Shown piece after piece: positions 11,601 through 15,676 of a DNA stretch of 15,676 bases. The translations under genes were made by a program, and so were the position numbers. Source of the DNA: CAYNFH01 sp964396385. Lineage in GTDB: Bacteria; Armatimonadota; Chthonomonadetes; Chthonomonadales; CAJBBX01. The DNA lies in contig CAYNFH010000161.1 of NCBI GenBank assembly GCA_964396385.1, positions 1-15,676 of the forward strand. Direction: 5' to 3'. Positions within the stretch are counted from its first letter, which is position 1. Each line of letters starts with the position of its first letter. The notes beneath the pieces were generated by a model that saw only the letters and a list, made by a program, of their open reading frames with translations, had not been told where the DNA came from and did no database searches.

Positions 11601-13605
11601 CGTGCTTGGTCTGGAGCAGCTCCAGCGCTTCTACTGGCGGCAATGAGCGCAGCGTGCGCGTCAGCGCCCCGATGGCGCGGCCGAACTCCAGGGGCCGGCC
11701 CGCGGACTCTCCCTTCCAGAACAGCATTCGGCCGGGCGTGCCGGGGGCGGGGGAGACCAGTACGCGGTCGTGGGTGATCTCCTCGACCCGCCAGGAGCTC
11801 GCGCCCAGCAGGAACACGTCGCCCACGCGGGTCTCGAACACCATCTCCTCGTCCAGCTCGCCGACCCGCCCGTGCCCCTTCTCCGCGCCCAGCAGGAAGA
11901 CGCCATACAAGCCGCGGTCCGGGATGGTCCCGCCGCTCGTAATGGCGATGTGCTTGGCTCCCTCGCGGGCGTGGAGGGTGCCGTTCAGCCGGTCCCAGGT
12001 AATGCGCGGCCGGAGCTCCGCGAAGGCGTCCGAGGGATACCGGCCGGAGAGCATGTCCAGCACCTCTTCCAGCATGGACTGGGGCAGCTCCGCGAACGGG
12101 GCCGCACGCCGCACCACCCGGGCCAGGTGCTCCACGTGCCAATCGTCCATGGCGACCATCGCCACAATCTGCTGCGCCAGAATATCGAGCGGGTTGCGGG
12201 GGTACCGCATCTGCTCCACCGCGCCGGCCATCATCCGCTCCGTGAGCGCGGCGCACGCTAGCAGGTCGCCCCTGTATTTAGGGATGATAACTCCGGAGCT
12301 CGGCTCCCCGATGCGGTGGCCCGCGCGGCCGATCCGCTGCATCCCGCTGGCGACCGTCGGCGGCGCCTCCACCTGGACCACCAGATCGATGGCGCCCATG
12401 TCGATGCCCAGCTCCAGGGACGAGGTAGCGACCATTGCCGGCAGCCTGCCGGACTTGAGCTCGTCTTCGATCAGGAGCCGCTGCTCTCGCGCGACGGAGC
12501 CGTGGTGGGCGTGCACGATCTCCTCGCCGGCCAGCTCATTGAGCGCGTTCGCCATCCGCTCCGCAAGGCGCCGGCTGTTGACGAAGATCAGGGTGGAGCG
12601 GTGCCGGTGGATGAGGTCCAGGATGAGCGGGTACATGGCCGGCCAGATGGAGCCGCGCGTCTCGCCCTGCGCCGCGTTCCCGCTGGGGATCTCCTGCACC
12701 AGTCCCAGCCGCGCCATGTCCTCCACCGGCACCTCCACGCACAGGTCCAGCTCCTTCCGGCTCCCCGCGTCGATGATGGTGACGGGGCGAGGATGAGGGG
12801 GTGAAGGTGCTGCGGCCTTCCGACTCGCGAGCCGGGCGAGGCTCGCGCGGCCGCAGGGGTGAGGGGGTGACACCGGATTCGCCCGCTCGCTCGCTCGTTC
12901 GCTCGCCCGCTCGGATTCCGCAAATCCGCCCAGGAATCTCGCCACTTCGTCCAACGGCCGCTGGGTCGCGGAGAGCCCGATGCGCTGGAACGGCTCGCTC
13001 GTCACCTCCTGCAGCCGCTCCAGCGAGAGCGCCAGGTGCGCGCCCCGCTTGGTACCCACCAGTGCGTGGATCTCGTCCACAATGACCCAGCGGACGGAGC
13101 GCAGCGCGTCCCGCGCGTGGCTGGTCAGCAGCAGGTAGAGCGATTCCGGGGTGGTTATGAGGATGTCGTCGGGATTGCGCTGGAAGGCCGCGCGCTCGCG
13201 GCTCGGTGTGTCCCCGGTGCGGATATGGACCAAGGGCTCGTGTGTCTCCACGCCCATCCGCTCGGCGTACCTGCGGATGCCCACCAGAGGCGCGCGCAGG
13301 TTGCGCTCCACGTCCACGGCGAGGGCCTTGAGCGGCGAGACGTACAGCACGCGGCACCGCCGGTCCTTGCTGGGCGGCGCGTCGAATAGGACCCGGTCGA
13401 TAGCGACCAGGAACGCGGCCAGCGTCTTGCCGGAGCCGGTCGGGGCGAGGATGAGCGTGTGCTCGCCGCGCTGAATGGCGGGCCAGCCCATCTCCTGCGG
13501 CGCGGTCGGCGTGCCAAAGGAGGCCCTGAACCACTCCCGCACCGGCGCATGGAACCCGTCCACCGCGCCTCGGGAGTTTGGAGTTGTTTTTGGATCCCTG
13601 ATCAT
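8671..13605 (-). CDS. lhr: Full-length Lhr superfamily 2 DNA helicase
   Basis: The protein has 1644 residues. Helicase motifs are: Walker A LILAPTGSGKT (51-61), DEIH box VIVDEIHAL (174-182), SAT motif IGLSATQRP (209-217), motif IV LIFVNSRRLAERM (339-351), motif V ATSSLELGIDMGAIDLV (393-409) and motif VI QRIGRAGHR (423-431). The winged-helix and Lhr-specific domains follow to about 870, and the long Lhr C-terminal extension runs to the end (LVENAHLLVR, ASGRWSLVSS and the terminal TPMAAALLEAGFVRTNHGFL). Lhr enzymes are ATP-driven 3'-5' DNA translocases that unwind RNA:DNA hybrids and act in DNA repair. Four low-complexity insertions (about 228-272, 1141-1171, 1244-1308, 1370-1418) lie at linkers and are repeat-encoded. 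The ATG at 13605 is chosen because the longer start at 13656 (TTG) would translate a palindromic repeat. No Shine-Dalgarno precedes either start, so the start is less certain. Confidence 0.95.
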   Translation of the reverse strand: MIRDPKTTPNSRGAVDGFHAPVREWFRASFGTPTAPQEMGWPAIQRGEHTLILAPTGSGKTLAAFLVAIDRVLFDAPPSKDRRCRVLYVSPLKALAVDVERNLRAPLVGIRRYAERMGVETHEPLVHIRTGDTPSRERAAFQRNPDDILITTPESLYLLLTSHARDALRSVRWVIVDEIHALVGTKRGAHLALSLERLQEVTSEPFQRIGLSATQRPLDEVARFLGGFAESERASERASERANPVSPPHPCGRASLARLASRKAAAPSPPHPRPVTIIDAGSRKELDLCVEVPVEDMARLGLVQEIPSGNAAQGETRGSIWPAMYPLILDLIHRHRSTLIFVNSRRLAERMANALNELAGEEIVHAHHGSVAREQRLLIEDELKSGRLPAMVATSSLELGIDMGAIDLVVQVEAPPTVASGMQRIGRAGHRIGEPSSGVIIPKYRGDLLACAALTERMMAGAVEQMRYPRNPLDILAQQIVAMVAMDDWHVEHLARVVRRAAPFAELPQSMLEEVLDMLSGRYPSDAFAELRPRITWDRLNGTLHAREGAKHIAITSGGTIPDRGLYGVFLLGAEKGHGRVGELDEEMVFETRVGDVFLLGASSWRVEEITHDRVLVSPAPGTPGRMLFWKGESAGRPLEFGRAIGALTRTLRSLPPVEALELLQTKHALDERAARNLLQYLQDQQDATGTVPDDRTIVVESYLDDLGDWRVCMLSPFGSRVHAPWAMAIGAMIRQQSELEVDILWTDDGIVVRFPEADEPPPAEAVIPDPDEVEELVIRALSVGGAGAHESTQNALFASRFREAAARALLLPRKHPGQRSPLWQQRRRAADLMAATAHFGSFPIVLETFRECLQDIFDMPALRELLREIRSRDIRVVTVTSRAPSPFAAALMFSYVANFIYEGDAPLAERRAQALTVDPAQLRELLGEVELRDLLDADALETLEVYLQHLTPERAARHADGLHDLFIRLGDLSRDEVMARVTSPDEAAGWIERLERERRIITLPIGGEPRYIAAEDAGRYRDALGIPPPPGLPDAFLEYTRDPLGDLVSRYARTHGPFRVQDLATRYAIGVAPLLAVLQQQEQTGRVVEGEFRPDGAGSEWCDTGVLRAIRQKSLARLRQEVEPVEQAALGRLYVAWQGVKTEGEKRRRGEGETPASPSRPIGPSPRQSSLLDVIAQLQDAAVPASVLETQILPARIPGYQPADLDALLASGAVMWTGCEPLGQHDGRIRLYLVENAHLLVRAEGEMGRRGEGEDAAKGQRGEGATPESATPNAQPPASHSGPSTFNRGAQPRHRSEGLGQPSTRPSPLHSAIREHLAARGASFFPQIVQATGGGFPAEVLDALWDLVWAGEVTNDTLQPLRAYLNPRKGSRHAEMRRGGERASGRAGDVGMRRRILVTGRATPSPLHPFNPSRLSPPEASGRWSLVSSLIYGQATPTERLAARTQQLLNRYGVLTREAVQAEGVSGGFSAIYGVLKALEEAGRVRRGYFVSGLGATQFAAVGAVDRLRALREPAEQMETLILAATDPANPYGAALPWPERPEGRRPMRMAGAVVILVDGALAGWMGRGERQLLTFLDQVGEREPEDMALEVALALARQVGPGGRRAFFIEEVDGKPVEQTPMAAALLEAGFVRTNHGFLKRL
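9352..9498. repeat. Repeat-encoded insertion D in lhr: octads GTGAAGGG and TCGCCCGC
   Basis: GTGAAGGG, TTGAAGGG, GTGAAGGG and GTGAAGGG occupy 9363-9394, and three TCGCCCGC units occupy 9437-9460. On the minus strand they encode residues 1370-1418 (for example GERASGRAG and TPSPLHPFNPSRLSP), just before the conserved ASGRWSLVSS block. The tracts flank a 42-base unique spacer, an arrangement similar to insertion A. Confidence 0.8.
9682..9876. repeat. Repeat-encoded insertion C in lhr: GGTTGAA, GTTGGGC and CTCCCCTT tracts
   Basis: GGTTGAA units lie at 9691-9702 and 9741-9755, GTTGGGC units at 9777-9794, and CTCCCCTT, CTCCCCTT, CTCCCCAT and CTCCCCCT at 9841-9872. The encoded residues 1244-1308 include EGEMGRRGEGE, which resembles EGEKRRRGEGE of insertion B. 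The insertion lies between the conserved LVENAHLLVR and LHSAIREHLAARGASFF blocks. Confidence 0.8.
10093..10185. repeat. Repeat-encoded insertion B in lhr: four CTCCCCTT octads
   Basis: CTCCCCTT, CTCCCCTT, CTCCTCTT and CTCCCCCT occupy 10144-10175 and are followed by CTG, exactly as in insertion C. The minus strand encodes residues 1141-1171 (VKTEGEKRRRGEGETPASPS), between conserved LGRLYVAWQG and LLDVIAQLQDAAVPASVLET. Confidence 0.8.
12790..12924. repeat. Repeat-encoded insertion A in lhr: a palindrome between two direct repeats, plus CGCT repeats
   Basis: The direct repeat TGAGGGGGTGA occurs at 12794-12804 and 12860-12870. Between the copies lie nested inverted arms: CTGCGGCC (12810-12817) with GGCCGCAG (12849-12856), and CGCGAGCC (12826-12833) with GGCTCGCG (12840-12847). 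A CGCTCGC-type tract follows at 12891-12913. The minus strand encodes residues about 228-272 (SERASERASERANP and a proline-rich end) between FLGGFAE and PVTIIDAGSRKELDL, where other Lhr proteins have only a short linker. Confidence 0.8.
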
Positions 13606-13642
13606 GCTGGTAGTAACAATCAGATGTCTGGGCGAGCAACCT

Positions 13643-13730
13643 GTCATCCCGAGCAAAGCGAGGGATCTGCTTTACGGTACCAGCACGTACTCTGCCGCAA
13701 AAGCAGATCCCTCGCGGAGTTCGGGATGAC
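13643..13730. repeat. Dispersed palindromic repeat, GTCATCCCGAGC...GCTCGGGATGAC type, copy 2
   Basis: Arms of 30 bp at 13643-13672 and 13701-13730 match the first copy (311-399) in both sequence and spacing. The outer half recurs once more as TCGGGATGACAGG at 13787-13799, directly after a small ATGGCG/CGCCAT hairpin (13764-13779). The element occupies the spacer between ligase and lhr and lies just upstream of the proposed lhr start. Confidence 0.85.
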
Positions 13731-13825
13731 AGGCTGGCACGCTCCGGTTTTCTTTCCTACGACATGGCGCTTTCGCCATCGACCACTCGGGATGACAGGT
13801 GGCGGCCGCGATGAGAACGGTGAGT

Positions 13826-15520
13826 TCATGCGTGCGGTCCCGAGTCCTCCCCCGCCAGAACCCGGTACATGCGCTCCACATCCGCGAGGGTGTTGATCTG
13901 CGACGGCGGCTTATCGTCCCGGATCCGCACGATGCGGGGAAATCGGAGCGCGTACCCGGACTTGTGGCGCGCCGATTTCTGGATGTTGTTGAACTCTACC
14001 TCCAGCACGATCTCCGGCTTCACGGTGCGGTACCTGCCGAACTCCTGGAGCGTGATTCCCTTCAGCCGCTCCGTCATCTGCGCTATCTCCGCGTCTGTCA
14101 GCCCGCCGTAGGCTTTGCCGATGGTAACCAGCCGCTCATTGGCCTCGTCCTTCACCGCGAAGGTGTAGTCGGAGAGAACCGCCCGCCGCTTCCCGTGGCC
14201 CCACTCCGCGCCCACGATCACCACGTCCAGGGTCTCCAGGGGCCGCTTCACCTTCAGCCACTGGTAGCCGCGGCGGCCGGAGGCGTAGGGGGAGCCCGAG
14301 TCCTTGCACATCAGCCCCTCGTTGCCGCGCAGTCGCTGTGCCTCCTCGAACAGCCTCTCCAGTTCCTCGGCGTTCTGCGCGGTAAAATGGGGCGCCAGGA
14401 GCTGTCCCGGCGGCAGCACCACCTGCTCCAGGCGCGCGCGCCGCTCGCGCAGCGGGGTGTCCAGCAGGCTCTCCTCCTCACACGCCAGGAGATCGAACAC
14501 CACCATAGCGGCCGGGTGGGCGGCCATCACGTCGGGGGTGGGCGCGATGCGGTTCAGTCGCTGCTGAAGCCGCGCAAAGGGGAGGGAGCGGCCGTGCTCC
14601 AGCGCCATCAGCTCGCCGTCGAGAGCGTAGGATCCTGGCGCGCCGGCGAACGCCGCCACCACGTCCGGGAACTGCCGCGTGATCTCCTTGCGGTCGCGCG
14701 AGTAGAGGCGCACCTGCTCGCCCTGCTTGTGGAGCTGGCACCGCACGCCGTCGTACTTGTCCTCCACCCACACCGGCGTGCCCAGGCGGCGGACCACTTC
14801 GTCCACTCCCTCCGTCGGCTGCGCCAGCATGGGGTCGACCGGGCAGAAGTAGGCGAAGCCGCCCTCCTCCAGCGCGTTGTGCCGCGCCTCCAGCGCCACG
14901 GCGCCGAGATTGGCGCGGTGCCGGTTCGCCGCGCGCACCCGCTCCATCGGCTGGTCAAAGGCGTGGGCGACCGCATCTTCCACGGTGCCCTCCTGCACGC
15001 CCATCCGCGTCTCGCTCAGCATCACCTTTACGAAGGCGCGGATCTCCGGCGCGCTCATGCGCCGGAACGCCTGCTCCAGCAGGGGGACCTTGGCCGTGGG
15101 GCCCTTGGCGACCGCCAGCGCCTCGAAGGTCTCGGCCACCTCGCGCAGCGTGAGGGGCTCTCCAACGGGCTCCGCGCGCTCCCATACGTCCGCCGCCGTA
15201 TCGCCCGCGTCGGAGTGGCGCAGCCAGGCCGCGTTCAGCTCCTCCGGCGTGAGACTGGGGAGCGCCTGGAGCAGCGCCTGGCTGAAAGTCGCGCCTCCCA
15301 ACGAGAGCTTACGATCGTCCGAGCGGGGAAAGGGCCGGCCGGTGAGGAAGGTCACCGCCAGCGGCAGGGAGTTGTCGGGGATGGCGCGGAGGTACTCCAC
15401 CAGGATGCGCCGCTTCTCCAGCCGGGAGCTGGTGCCGCGCGCTTCGCCCAGCGCCTCCGCGAACCGGGCGAGGGAATCTGGTCGGCTGGAAGGCTGTTCC
15501 GAGGGTTCTGGCTGGCTCAT
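13826..15520 (-). CDS. lig: ATP-dependent DNA ligase (archaeal/LigB type)
   Basis: The protein has 564 residues. An N-terminal DNA-binding domain (about 15-215) includes KLSLGGATFSQALLQALPSL and the GPTAKVPLLEQAFRRMSAPE region. The nucleotidyltransferase motifs follow in order: I, VEDKYDGVR with the adenylated lysine K255; Ia, LYSRDRKEIT (272-281); III, SYALDGELMA (297-306); IV, EGLMCKDSGSPY (401-412); V, WLKVKR (421-426). Motif VI, RFPRIVRIRDDK (526-537), closes the OB-fold. The enzyme should seal nicked DNA using ATP. The N-terminal domain distinguishes it from the short LigD-type and LigC enzymes, and its length fits the archaeal and LigB class. Ligase and Lhr-type helicase genes are known to co-occur in a bacterial repair gene cluster, and here they are adjacent and in the same direction. 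The ATG lacks a good Shine-Dalgarno, but TATAAT lies 12 bases upstream, so the mRNA may be nearly leaderless. Confidence 0.93.
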   Translation of the reverse strand: MSQPEPSEQPSSRPDSLARFAEALGEARGTSSRLEKRRILVEYLRAIPDNSLPLAVTFLTGRPFPRSDDRKLSLGGATFSQALLQALPSLTPEELNAAWLRHSDAGDTAADVWERAEPVGEPLTLREVAETFEALAVAKGPTAKVPLLEQAFRRMSAPEIRAFVKVMLSETRMGVQEGTVEDAVAHAFDQPMERVRAANRHRANLGAVALEARHNALEEGGFAYFCPVDPMLAQPTEGVDEVVRRLGTPVWVEDKYDGVRCQLHKQGEQVRLYSRDRKEITRQFPDVVAAFAGAPGSYALDGELMALEHGRSLPFARLQQRLNRIAPTPDVMAAHPAAMVVFDLLACEEESLLDTPLRERRARLEQVVLPPGQLLAPHFTAQNAEELERLFEEAQRLRGNEGLMCKDSGSPYASGRRGYQWLKVKRPLETLDVVIVGAEWGHGKRRAVLSDYTFAVKDEANERLVTIGKAYGGLTDAEIAQMTERLKGITLQEFGRYRTVKPEIVLEVEFNNIQKSARHKSGYALRFPRIVRIRDDKPPSQINTLADVERMYRVLAGEDSGPHA

Positions 15521-15531
15521 TTTCTACCAGC

Positions 15532-15537
15532 ATTATA
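15532..15537 (-). promoter_or_regulatory. Consensus -10 box for the ligase gene
   Basis: TATAAT on the minus strand (15537-15532) ends 11 bases before the ATG at 15520. Transcription from it would start about five bases before the ATG. No convincing -35 hexamer lies 17 bases upstream, so the call rests on the -10 box alone. Confidence 0.45.
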
Positions 15538-15586
15538 CGCCGCCCGCCCGGTACCCGTCTCCCGCCGACAATCATGAAACTGGCGA

Positions 15587-15615
15587 TTGACAGTATTACG
15601 TAATAGTGTTACAAT
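15587..15615 (+). promoter_or_regulatory. Strong sigma70-type promoter with a 12-bp operator-like palindrome
   Basis: TTGACA (15587-15592) and TACAAT (15610-15615) are separated by 17 bases. The -35 box is a perfect consensus and the -10 box has one mismatch. TATTACGTAATA (15594-15605), a perfect 12-bp palindrome, fills most of the spacer, a classic position for an autorepressor. Transcription would leave the window to the right. Confidence 0.8.
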
Positions 15616-15652
15616 GGCCCAGGATTTGTCGGCACGGCGACGCATGAGGGTA

Positions 15653-15676
15653 GGGGCGGCCCCGTGGGGCCGCCCC
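15653..15676. repeat. GC-rich palindrome at the window edge
   Basis: GGGGCGGCCCC (15653-15663) and GGGGCCGCCCC (15666-15676) are perfect reverse complements with two bases between. The preceding GTA and GC-rich arms match a palindrome that is dispersed in many bacterial genomes. It begins 37 bases after the -10 box, so it may lie in the leader of the next gene. The window ends here, so the right boundary is unknown. Confidence 0.7.

Noticed and set aside
10438..12804. Several long plus-strand frames opposite lhr
   Set aside because: They are high-GC antisense shadows; the helicase motifs are on the minus strand.
13606..13656. Longer Lhr N-terminus from TTG 13656 or ATG 13647
   Set aside because: The added residues (such as LGMTGCSPRH) translate a dispersed palindrome and have no Shine-Dalgarno.
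13764..13779. ATGGCG/CGCCAT hairpin as a terminator of the ligase gene
   Set aside because: On the minus strand it is followed by an A-rich, not a T-rich, stretch; it appears to belong to a repeat remnant.
13799..15577. 592-codon open frame on the plus strand opposite the ligase
   Set aside because: It is rich in R, H, L and V without domain character and is the antisense shadow of a ligase with all catalytic motifs.

Overview
The window is high-GC bacterial DNA with ten protein genes and no RNA genes, CRISPR array or transposase gene. The Gfo/Idh/MocA tail, the ankyrin protein with its duplicated AREYGFPSW-type N-terminal motif, the archaeal/LigB-type ATP-dependent ligase and the many dispersed palindromic repeats suggest Armatimonadota, Planctomycetota, Chloroflexota or a related environmental lineage. 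No marker gene settles this.

Layout. Bases 1-291 hold the 3' end of a Gfo/Idh/MocA oxidoreductase (+). A repeat-rich gap of 316 bp follows, then a stand-alone CheY-like receiver (608-1051, +), a palindromic repeat, a membrane-anchored TPR protein (1235-2719, +) and a translationally coupled two-TM/P-loop ion channel (2716-3813, +, TTG start). The channel meets a convergent MDR-family oxidoreductase (3810-4754, -) in a shared CTAG carrying both stop codons. An NTF2-like protein (4873-5268, -) and a YkgJ-type cysteine-cluster protein (5414-5956, +) come next.

From 6018 to 15520 every gene lies on the minus strand. In transcription order they are an ATP-dependent DNA ligase, a full-length Lhr helicase, an ankyrin-repeat protein with its own sigma70-type promoter, and a Nei2-type DNA glycosylase. 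Lhr is known to be genomically linked to ATP-dependent ligases in some bacteria and to nei2 in mycobacteria, so this looks like a base-excision/strand-repair cluster carrying both associations, with an ankyrin gene between lhr and nei2.

The most striking signal is a family of 7- and 8-bp degenerate tandem repeats and small palindromes, found in spacers and in frame inside repair genes. Four such insertions sit at linker positions in Lhr and one in a loop of Nei2. A CACAGAG-type inverted repeat supplies the C-terminal tail of the ankyrin protein and part of the nei2 leader, and an ATCAACC tract supplies the nei2 stop codon. The right edge has a strong plus-strand promoter with a 12-bp palindrome in its spacer, and then a GC-rich palindrome; the gene they belong to lies outside the window.
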